In this document: positions 26,936 to 34,123 of the stretch, piece after piece
Layout: the number at the start of each line of letters is the position of its first letter
How positions within the stretch are numbered: position 1 is the stretch's first letter
DNA from: Flavobacteriales bacterium
GTDB taxonomy: Bacteria; Bacteroidota; Bacteroidia; CAIKAF01
Direction: 5' to 3'
Assembly (NCBI GenBank): GCA_026418175.1
Contig: JAOABX010000003.1
Coordinates: 1-64,000 of the forward strand
Length of the DNA: 64,000 nucleotides
Translations under genes and position numbers: made by a program
The notes under the pieces: model-generated
Seen by the model: only the letters and a program-made list of their open reading frames with translations
Database searches by the model: none
Told to the model about the DNA's origin: nothing

Positions 26936-27196
26936 ATGTTTCAATTATTTATTATGCAGGTAATAAATTGGGGTTTTCTTCTTATCATTTGCTTACTATT
27001 AAGCTCTTGTAGTTATTGCCCATCGTCACGAGGAGCTTGTGCTGAACAAGTGCCACAAGGCGAAACCTGTATGGCGTACTTTGAACGATGGTTTTTTGAT
27101 GAAGAAACCAATACCTGTATTAAAATCAGTTATTCCGGGTGCAGTTCAAAAGGATTTGAAACTCAGCAAGCGTGTAATGCTTGCAAGTGTAAATGA
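26936..27196 (+). CDS. Kunitz/BPTI-like small lipoprotein
   Basis: 86 residues if started at 26936 (80 from 26954). An earlier in-frame ATG at 26897 would put the terminator hairpin inside the gene, so I reject it. A hydrophobic signal ends in the lipobox LLLSSC. The mature part reads like a Kunitz domain: CAEQVPQGETC, M as the P1-like residue, AYFERWFFDEETNTC, IKISYSGC, then FETQQAC and NAC. Spacing between Cys is 9-15-7-10-2 against 8-15-7-12-3 in aprotinin, and the ERWFF and YSGC cores match. Two extra Cys could make a fourth disulfide. If real, it would be a lipid-anchored serine-protease inhibitor with Met at P1. There is no space for an own promoter after the terminator, so expression may come from synthase read-through or from a promoter inside the synthase end. 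Confidence 0.72.
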   Translation: MFQLFIMQVINWGFLLIICLLLSSCSYCPSSRGACAEQVPQGETCMAYFERWFFDEETNTCIKISYSGCSSKGFETQQACNACKCK

Positions 27197-27264
27197 ATGC
27201 AGTAAAAAATTGTTTTGCAATTGTTGAGAAGTCCTTAATGAGGTGCAAAAGAACAAAATCTACA

Positions 27265-27957
27265 TTACCCCACTAATGCATTGATTGCTGATTCAAATAA
27301 AATTCTGCCGTCTGTATTGTGGAGGTGTATGTCTGAGCAGCGTTCTGGATGAGGCATCATGCCAAATACATTACGTTGTTTGTTGCATATTCCGGCGATA
27401 TTGTTCACTGCGCCATTGGGATTTGATTCGTCGGTAATTTTTCCTTCAGGGGTGCAATAGCGAAATAGTACCTGGTCATTATCTTCAATGGATTTGATCG
27501 TGTCAGCATCTGCATAAAAACGCCCTTCGCCATGGGCTATGGGAATTTGAAGCACCTGCCCTTTTTGCGCATGTGATGTAATTAGGCTATCGGTAGTTTC
27601 TACCCGTATGTGTACGTTTTTGCAAATAAACTTTTGGGTGTGGTTATGTAATAATGCGCCTGGCAATAAATGCGATTCGGTAAGAATTTGAAACCCGTTA
27701 CAAATTCCCATTACATATCCGCCTTTGTTAGCAAATTGAATCACCTCTTGCATGATGGGAGAAAAACGAGCTATGGCTCCAGAACGCAGGTAGTCGCCGT
27801 AAGAAAATCCTCCAGGTAAAATAATAAAATCGCAACCCTGCAAACCATGATCTTTATGCCACAGGTTTATTACCTGCACATTCAGTAAGTTTTTCAACAC
27901 ATAAATTATGTCTTGATCACAATTAGAGCCGGGGAACGTAATTACACCAAATTTCAC
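27265..27957 (-). CDS. purQ: Phosphoribosylformylglycinamidine synthase, glutaminase subunit
   Basis: Supplies ammonia from glutamine for step 4 of purine synthesis, working with PurL (and PurS), which are not in the window. The 230 residues are a class I glutamine amidotransferase: FPGSNCDQDIIYVLK (about 9-23), LPGGFSYGDYLRSGAIA (about 48-64), nucleophile Cys in MGICNGFQILTE (about 85) and the catalytic His-Glu in MMPHPERCSD (about 205). The start is a GTG, and a TACCTTTA promoter core sits about 18 bases upstream of it. Confidence 0.95.
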   Translation of the reverse strand: MKFGVITFPGSNCDQDIIYVLKNLLNVQVINLWHKDHGLQGCDFIILPGGFSYGDYLRSGAIARFSPIMQEVIQFANKGGYVMGICNGFQILTESHLLPGALLHNHTQKFICKNVHIRVETTDSLITSHAQKGQVLQIPIAHGEGRFYADADTIKSIEDNDQVLFRYCTPEGKITDESNPNGAVNNIAGICNKQRNVFGMMPHPERCSDIHLHNTDGRILFESAINALVG

Positions 27958-28001
27958 AGAATAGAATTTTGCAGTAAAGGTATTGAAATTTTTAGCGGGA
28001 A

Positions 28002-28985
28002 TCAGAAATAATCAAATTGCAAAATAATTATCAGTGTAAAAATGGATAGAATGATTAAATCTGCAATCCAGTTTTTTTTAAGCTGTAAAAAATAAAACGA
28101 AAGGAAAACTGACATCGGGAAGCCCAACAATACCAAGTGGTGTTTTTGAAATAAGTTATAAAAAGCCCCAGCTATAATAACAGTTAGTAAAAGGTATCCC
28201 AATACTTGAAACATTCTTTTTTGAACCATTTTATAAAAGTGAGCCGTGAGTAGGTAATGCATAAAACTAAAGCCCATAGTAATTACAATTACTGCATACA
28301 AGATATATTCCGTAATGCGGAACTTTAGTCGGTAGTCGGGTAATCCGAAGGGTTTGACAAAAAAAGTGGTAAGAAAATCTTCCGGTGTGCTCAACCAAAA
28401 ATAAGCCGTAAACATATAGAGGTAAGGAATAAAAAAACCAATCAGTAATACTGCCACATCTTTTACTGTAGCATTTGACAATATACCAAGTGCTATCAAA
28501 AGCCAAACAAGTAAAAACAATAGTGGAGGATAAATAAATGAACCAACCGAAAGAAGAAAAGCTCCCGTAAAAACCGGAGGTATAGCTACTGGCTTTCTGG
28601 CTATTTCCCAAGTGCTTATGAGACCGAACAAAACAAAAATGTTGGAAAGGGTGGCCGGATTCATATAAAGGTTTTCAGGTAAAAGAGAACAGATCAATAC
28701 AAAAACAAAGGCAGGCATGTAGGTAGGTTTTCCCAAAATTCCGGTTTGAACTACTAAATAATTAAACAACAATGCTTGCAACGTTATAAGCACAAATGAA
28801 CCCAATGCTAAAACAAGAGAATCGTTCATCCATGAAGCAATAAATGATTTGTAAAGATCAGGTAGGTTAGCCGGTTCAACAGAAGGTGGTGAATGAGTTA
28901 ATGCATTCAGATAGATCAGAATCTGAAACACTAATAAAAAAATTAATCCAGCAACCTGATTGTTTTTAAAAAGCCTGACAATCAT
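28002..28985 (-). CDS. DUF6427-like polytopic membrane protein
   Basis: 327 residues with about ten hydrophobic segments spread evenly along the chain (for example VAGLIFLLVFQILIYLNAL near the start and SVFLSFYFLQLKKNW near the end). It opens MIVRLFKNNQ, as DUF6427 proteins of Bacteroidota do in my memory. No catalytic motif is visible. Function unknown; an inner-membrane location is clear. It lies 44 bases upstream of purQ on the same strand. Confidence 0.7.
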   Translation of the reverse strand: MIVRLFKNNQVAGLIFLLVFQILIYLNALTHSPPSVEPANLPDLYKSFIASWMNDSLVLALGSFVLITLQALLFNYLVVQTGILGKPTYMPAFVFVLICSLLPENLYMNPATLSNIFVLFGLISTWEIARKPVAIPPVFTGAFLLSVGSFIYPPLLFLLVWLLIALGILSNATVKDVAVLLIGFFIPYLYMFTAYFWLSTPEDFLTTFFVKPFGLPDYRLKFRITEYILYAVIVITMGFSFMHYLLTAHFYKMVQKRMFQVLGYLLLTVIIAGAFYNLFQKHHLVLLGFPMSVFLSFYFLQLKKNWIADLIILSIFTLIIILQFDYF

Positions 28986-29212
28986 AAATCTATTTGGTGC
29001 AAGCTATAGGAATGTAAAAAAACAACATTATTTAGCCATTGCCAAAAGTTTATTAAAACAAAGTTTAAGAACTAGCTTTATGGCGTTGTTTATTTGATGA
29101 TATGCTGAAAAAACAGAAAAGTTTTTTGCTAGCCTAAAGAATTGTATTGAAGCTATAAAAAAACTGGATACAATAAAAAAAGATGTATTTTTATGCACAG
29201 TAAATCACTGCC

Positions 29213-30118
29213 ATGGCAGCAAACTGGTTAGAAAAAATACAACAAGACGCAGATTTGCAAATGTTGCTTGGTTTGGCTGGTGGCGCACTAGTGTTGTTTG
29301 TAGTATTACTTATCATAATTGTAGTACGGCTGAAAAACAGAAAGAAAAAGCAAACTGAAAATCCGTTGGGTGAAATTCGTGTACAATCAACGCATACTCC
29401 CAACGTTGAAGAAAAAGCAAAGGATCATGTTGTTTTTCGAAATAAGGTTGCAAACAAAGGTGTTGCCATCAATGCAGATCCAAAGCCTGAAGCTACACCA
29501 GAACCAAGTATACCAACACCAACTACCCCTGAAATTCCGCCCGTAGTTCCAGAGCCACCGGTACAAGTTCAGGAGGCTCCACGAAAAGCAGATCCTAAGC
29601 CAGAACCCTTGAATGTTACTTTACCATCAGTTCCCTCTGTAAATCCTTCATCTACTTTAGAAACATTTAATGCAGAAGAAAAGAAAAAAGAAATCCTTAA
29701 GGCCATAGAGCAGACTCGTAGCCGTGAAGAAAATTTGCGAATTTTAAATGAACGGTTGCGTGAACTTCGGGGAGAATCAAATGTTGAATCTTCAACCGAT
29801 TCGGAAGTAAAATCTCAAGAATTAGAAAAAGAGCCGTTAGAAGAAGTTAATATTCCGACAAATGAGGTAGAAACACAAGCGGAGGTTGAACCAAAATCAA
29901 CAGAAACTGTTGCTGAGATTTCAGAACCAATGGAAGCTGATACGGTTCATGAAGAAACTACACAAGAAACACCTGAAGTTGCATCGTTTGTTCAGGAAAC
30001 TTTGTTGCATGTACCAGAGCCTGAAGATACTACCTACACTCCACCAGTTAAGCCTGAGTCAGACTCGCCAAAAACGTTTACCGAATGGTTATCAGCCCTT
30101 TCTGCCAAAAAGCGTTAA
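29213..30118 (+). CDS. Membrane-anchored Pro/Glu-rich protein of unknown function
   Basis: 301 residues. One transmembrane helix (LLGLAGGALVLFVVLLIIIVV, about 18-38) is followed by a basic stop (RLKNRKKKQ), then a long low-complexity cytoplasmic tail rich in Pro, Glu, Thr and Val. A charged, probably helical segment (EEKKKEILKAIEQTRSREEN, about 154-173, continuing to about 190) may form a coiled coil. The last 12 residues (TFTEWLSALSAKKR) look like a short conserved peptide. No family is recognised. Its stop is one base from the end of lipB on the other strand. Confidence 0.7.
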   Translation: MAANWLEKIQQDADLQMLLGLAGGALVLFVVLLIIIVVRLKNRKKKQTENPLGEIRVQSTHTPNVEEKAKDHVVFRNKVANKGVAINADPKPEATPEPSIPTPTTPEIPPVVPEPPVQVQEAPRKADPKPEPLNVTLPSVPSVNPSSTLETFNAEEKKKEILKAIEQTRSREENLRILNERLRELRGESNVESSTDSEVKSQELEKEPLEEVNIPTNEVETQAEVEPKSTETVAEISEPMEADTVHEETTQETPEVASFVQETLLHVPEPEDTTYTPPVKPESDSPKTFTEWLSALSAKKR

Positions 30119-30119
30119 G

Positions 30120-30833
30120 CTATTCTTCTTCAGCCCATGAAAAACCAAAAACTTCTGCAAATTTTTCACGAACTAACTTTTTTACGTCATTTACATCCAC
30201 CGGTCCGATTTCTTTTTCCATAGAGGTAACACTTTTATCCTGAATACCACAAGGTATAATGTAACCAAAATAATCTAAGTTAGTTGAGATGTTTAATCCG
30301 AACCCGTGCATAGTTACCCAGCGGCTGGTGTGAACTCCCATAGCACAAATTTTACGCGCCTTTAGCGGATTATTAGCATCCAGCCATACGCCGGTTAATC
30401 CTTGAATGCGGTCGCCTTTCAGTCCAAATTCCGCTAGCATACGAATGATGGCTTCTTCCATGTTCCGCATAAACTTGATAATATCGCTTTCAAAATTATC
30501 CAAATCAAATATGGGATAGCCGGTAAGTTGGCCTGGCCCATGGTAAGTAATATCGCCCCCCCGGTTGATATGAAAGAATTCAATCCCTTTTTCTTTTAAT
30601 GCCTGGTTGTTAAGCAATAAATTTTCTAACATACCTGTTTTTCCCAGCGTGTAAACATGATTGTGTTCGCAAAAAAGCAAGTAGTTTGGAGTAGGCGTTT
30701 GTTTTTCGGCTGGCAATTCACGATTATTTAATTTTTGTTGTACAATTTGCTGAAATAATTCCATTTGAATGTCCCATGCTTTTTTATAAGCAATTTGTCC
30801 ATAATCTCTAAAAAAAACACGCCGATTTTGCAT
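30120..30833 (-). CDS. lipB: Lipoyl(octanoyl) transferase
   Basis: Moves octanoate from acyl carrier protein to lipoyl domains. I choose the ATG at 30833 (MQNRRVFFRDYGQIAY, 237 residues) because the open frame upstream overlaps the nucleoside transporter and has no LipB similarity. Key sites: FCEHNHVYTLGKTG, RGGDITYHGPGQLTGYPI (about 75-92), ARKICAMGVHTSRWVTMHG (about 145, with the conserved Lys) and the catalytic Cys in YIIPCGIQDKSVTS (about 185). A perfect TACCTTTG promoter core ends exactly 5 bases before this ATG, which supports the start and predicts a leaderless message. Confidence 0.94.
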   Translation of the reverse strand: MQNRRVFFRDYGQIAYKKAWDIQMELFQQIVQQKLNNRELPAEKQTPTPNYLLFCEHNHVYTLGKTGMLENLLLNNQALKEKGIEFFHINRGGDITYHGPGQLTGYPIFDLDNFESDIIKFMRNMEEAIIRMLAEFGLKGDRIQGLTGVWLDANNPLKARKICAMGVHTSRWVTMHGFGLNISTNLDYFGYIIPCGIQDKSVTSMEKEIGPVDVNDVKKLVREKFAEVFGFSWAEEE

Positions 30834-30837
30834 GGAG

Positions 30838-30845
30838 CAAAGGTA
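30838..30845 (-). promoter_or_regulatory. Promoter -7 element for lipB, leaderless geometry
   Basis: TACCTTTG on the minus strand, then CTCC and the ATG at 30833. The spacing is identical to that at panD and at the methionine sulfoxide reductase gene. Confidence 0.6.
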
Positions 30846-30909
30846 TTGAAAAATGAAAGGAAATTTTTGGAGCAATAGGGATAATGGTTTTATTGCAAAG
30901 AACTGGAGA

Positions 30910-32394
30910 TTAATAAAACATACCAGCCACAGTAGCAGTAAGCAGGCAAGCAATAGTTCCTCCTATCATCGCCCGAAACCCCAATTGGCTTAACGTTTCT
31001 TTACGTAAGGGAGCCAGAGAACCAATACCTCCAATTTGAATACCGATGGAAGCAAAATTGGCAAACCCACAAAGGATATAGGTGGTCATCACCAATGATT
31101 TTTCATGGGTAAAAGCGCCGGCTGCTTTTAAAGCTCCCATTTGCGTATAGGCATAAAATTCATTGAGTACGGTTTTTTGCCCTAGAAGTTGGCCTACTAC
31201 CAGCATATCATCATTGGGAACACCCAGCATCCATGCAATTGGAGCACCAATGTAACCTAAAATAAACTGAAGGTTTAAACCCGAATAACGGCCACTCGTT
31301 GCTTCCACAATTTCTGTATTGAGTCCGGTATAATAGCCAATCACACCTTCCAGTAAAAAATTAAACATGGTAACCATGGCAATAAATACTAACAACATGG
31401 CTCCAACATTAACTGCTAATTTTAATCCGTCTGTGGTGCCGTTACTAATAGCTTCCAGAAAATTGGAACCGATTTTTTCTTTGGAGATTTTCATTTCATG
31501 GGAATATGATTCGGTTTCTGGTACTAATATTTTAGAAGCTACAATGGCTGCAGGAGCGGACATTACAGATGCGGTGATGAGGTGTTTGGCATAAAACATT
31601 TGTTGAACCGGATCATCACCGCCTAAAAATCCTACATATGCAGCTAATACCCCACCGGCAATGGTGGCCATACCTCCGGTCATAAGGCACATAATTTCAG
31701 ACCGTGTCATTTTTTCAATGTATGGTTTAATTAATAAGGGCGCCTCGGTTTGTCCCAAAAAGATATTACCGGAAGCGGCCAGTGCTTCAGCGCCAGACAG
31801 GCCCATGGTTTTTTTCATTAGCCAGGCCAGGGCATATACAATTTTTTGAAGTATGCCGAAGTAAAACAATAAACTGGTAAGTGCAGAAAAAAATATTACC
31901 GTAGGTAAAATAGTTATAGCAAAGTTGACCAAAGGTTCTTCTACCAGTTGTTGCCCAAAGCGAAATGAGCCAAATAAAAATTTTACTCCTTCGGAGGTGA
32001 ACGACAATATTTTTAAAAAACCCGCACTAATCCACTCTAACACATCTTTAAAAATCGGAACATTTAGTACCAATATGGCAATGATGATTTGAATTAGAAT
32101 ACCTGAAATTACTAAACGCCAGTTAACGGAAGAACGCTTGGAGCTAAACAAAAACGAAAGCGATAAAAGAAAAATTATACCCAACATTCCGCGTAGTATT
32201 GATTGAAAAGTAACACCGGTGCCAGATATACGAAAAGCTGGAGCTTCTGATTGGTGCAATGTATCCGGTACAGTATCAGTATTTGTAGTTACATTTTCAA
32301 GCAGTGAGTCAGTTTGCCCCCACAGCAAAGTATTTGTAACTGATAAAAGCAGTATAAAAATCAGAAACGTAAACAGGCTTTTTTGTATTTTCAT
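30910..32394 (-). CDS. Concentrative nucleoside transporter (NupC/CNT family)
   Basis: 494 residues. A cleavable-looking N-terminal segment and a Ser/Thr/Asp-rich linker (to about 60) precede the transporter proper. The CNT core has the N-terminal domain (about 75-165), the gate domain and the C-terminal domain, with the substrate-site motifs GNIFLGQTEAPLLIKPYI (about 210-227) and FANFASIGIQIGGIGSLAP (about 442-460). It would import nucleosides coupled to Na+ or H+. The N-terminal extension is seen in other Bacteroidota members. lipB follows but has its own promoter. Confidence 0.92.
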   Translation of the reverse strand: MKIQKSLFTFLIFILLLSVTNTLLWGQTDSLLENVTTNTDTVPDTLHQSEAPAFRISGTGVTFQSILRGMLGIIFLLSLSFLFSSKRSSVNWRLVISGILIQIIIAILVLNVPIFKDVLEWISAGFLKILSFTSEGVKFLFGSFRFGQQLVEEPLVNFAITILPTVIFFSALTSLLFYFGILQKIVYALAWLMKKTMGLSGAEALAASGNIFLGQTEAPLLIKPYIEKMTRSEIMCLMTGGMATIAGGVLAAYVGFLGGDDPVQQMFYAKHLITASVMSAPAAIVASKILVPETESYSHEMKISKEKIGSNFLEAISNGTTDGLKLAVNVGAMLLVFIAMVTMFNFLLEGVIGYYTGLNTEIVEATSGRYSGLNLQFILGYIGAPIAWMLGVPNDDMLVVGQLLGQKTVLNEFYAYTQMGALKAAGAFTHEKSLVMTTYILCGFANFASIGIQIGGIGSLAPLRKETLSQLGFRAMIGGTIACLLTATVAGMFY

Positions 32395-32445
32395 CGCAAA
32401 GTATCAAGTTTTCAAACATACTAACTAAATCTAAAATCTGATAAT

Positions 32446-33480
32446 ATGAACTATAAAAAAAGCTTTGCCAGTGATAATAATTCGGGGGTCCATCCCGAAA
32501 TTTTAAAAGCAATAGAAGCAGCCAACGTTGGACATACCTTTGCTTACGGTAATGATAAATATACAAGTAAAGCAAAAGAATTGTTGGAAGCCTATTTTGG
32601 CAACAACATTGACGTGTATTTTATGTTTAACGGAACCGGGGCCAATGTGCTGGCGTTAAAAACCCTTACTCGTTCTTGGCAATCTATTCTCTGTTCAGAA
32701 TATGCCCATATTTATGAAGATGAATGTGGCGCCCCGGAAAAGAATACAGGAAGCAAGCTAATTCCTTTAAAAACAGAACAGGGAAAGTTTGGTATTCAAC
32801 AAATTGCACAACATCTTACCTGGTTGAATGATGAACATCGGGTACAACCCCGGGTAGTATCTATTACACAGAGTACAGAGTTTGCAACAGTATATACTGT
32901 GGATGAAATCAAAGCCATTTGTGATTTTTGTCATGCCAATAACCTGTTAGTGCATATGGATGGGGCCCGCATTGCCAACGCCGCTGTATCATTAGGAGTA
33001 TCTTTCAAAGAATTTACAAGAGATTTGGGAGTGGATGTGGTATCATTTGGAGGAACCAAGAATGGAATGATGATGGGCGAAGCCGTGATCTTTTTTAATC
33101 CCGAATTATCTGCCGAGGCGAAATACTATCGAAAACAAAACATGCAGCTTAATTCTAAAATGCGTTTTGTAAGTGCGCAGTTTATTGCATATTTGGAAAA
33201 CGATTTATGGAAACGAAATGCCACACAGGCTAATCAGATGGCTCAATTACTCTATCAAAAGGTAAAAGATATTCCAGGGATACAGGTATTAAACCAGGTT
33301 CAATCAAATGGAATTTTTGCGATTATTCCCAAAGAAATTACACCAGCATTGCAACAAGAATATTTCTTTTATGTGTTTAACGAACATTACAATGTAGTAC
33401 GCTGGATGTGTTCGTTTGACACCACTGAGGAAGATGTATTAAACTTTGCTGCAGCTATTCGAAAGCATATTGGGGCATAA
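32446..33480 (+). CDS. Low-specificity threonine aldolase / beta-eliminating lyase family
   Basis: A 344-residue PLP fold-type I enzyme. It starts NYKKSFASDNNSGVHPEILKAI, the usual opening of low-specificity L-threonine aldolases, and has YGNDKYTS, HMDGARIANAAVSLG (about 165-179, PLP-binding Asp and Arg) and the Schiff-base Lys in SFGGTKNGMM (about 205). Expected reaction: threonine to glycine and acetaldehyde; other beta-hydroxy amino acids are possible. Its TAA overlaps the next ATG by one base, so the RNA-ligase-like gene is co-translated. Confidence 0.92.
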   Translation: MNYKKSFASDNNSGVHPEILKAIEAANVGHTFAYGNDKYTSKAKELLEAYFGNNIDVYFMFNGTGANVLALKTLTRSWQSILCSEYAHIYEDECGAPEKNTGSKLIPLKTEQGKFGIQQIAQHLTWLNDEHRVQPRVVSITQSTEFATVYTVDEIKAICDFCHANNLLVHMDGARIANAAVSLGVSFKEFTRDLGVDVVSFGGTKNGMMMGEAVIFFNPELSAEAKYYRKQNMQLNSKMRFVSAQFIAYLENDLWKRNATQANQMAQLLYQKVKDIPGIQVLNQVQSNGIFAIIPKEITPALQQEYFFYVFNEHYNVVRWMCSFDTTEEDVLNFAAAIRKHIGA

Positions 33481-34034
33481 TGGGATTTCATCAACACACC
33501 TATTTTGTTGCGTTGGTTTTACCCGAACCAGTGCTTAGCAGGGTAGAAGCATTTAAACAACTCATTGCCAAAAAGTTTGGTTCCAAAGCCTGTTTAAAAG
33601 CTCCGGCACATATTACGTTAATACCTCCGTTTTGGTTTACGGATGACCAGCGGGTGATTGCTGCCTTGAGAAGTTTTACATGGAATGAACCCATCAAATT
33701 GCACCTCAATGGGTACGGAACATTTGGAAAAAAAGTACTATATATTAAACCTGAACCCAATGAAAAACTTAATCTGCTTCAACAATCTATCAAAACGCAT
33801 TTTGAATGCGTTTTAGAATTAAAAAATAAAAAGAACAAAAAATTACCCTTTGTTCCGCATATTACCATTGGCAACCGTGACTGGAATGAAGCCCAATTCA
33901 ATGCTGCCCGGGATTATTTCAATCAATACATTCCTTTTGAAGCAATTTGCTTTTTTACTTCTATGAGCTTATTGAAATTTGAAGGCCAGAAATGGCAGGT
34001 GTTGGAAGATATTGCTTTTTCTTCCGGAAAATAG
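33480..34034 (+). CDS. 2'-5' RNA ligase / cyclic phosphodiesterase superfamily protein
   Basis: A 184-residue 2H phosphoesterase. Both HxTx motifs are present: HITLIPPF (about 41-48) and HITIGNR (about 129-135), which together form the two-His active site. Length matches the LigT/ThpR family. The cellular substrate is unknown; cyclic phosphate ends of RNA or a small nucleotide are possible. Starts at the base where the aldolase stops. Confidence 0.88.
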   Translation: MGFHQHTYFVALVLPEPVLSRVEAFKQLIAKKFGSKACLKAPAHITLIPPFWFTDDQRVIAALRSFTWNEPIKLHLNGYGTFGKKVLYIKPEPNEKLNLLQQSIKTHFECVLELKNKKNKKLPFVPHITIGNRDWNEAQFNAARDYFNQYIPFEAICFFTSMSLLKFEGQKWQVLEDIAFSSGK

Positions 34035-34123
34035 CTTGCGGAACCATTACAACCTATAATTAATAATGAATCTACAAATAGAAAAAATAGAATAAACTAA
34101 GAAATTCTTTGACGGCAAAATGA

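Noticed and set aside
30834-30953. A longer N-terminus for LipB with a hydrophobic stretch
   Set aside because: It overlaps the nucleoside transporter, and the promoter core at 30838-30845 lies inside it. LipB is cytoplasmic.
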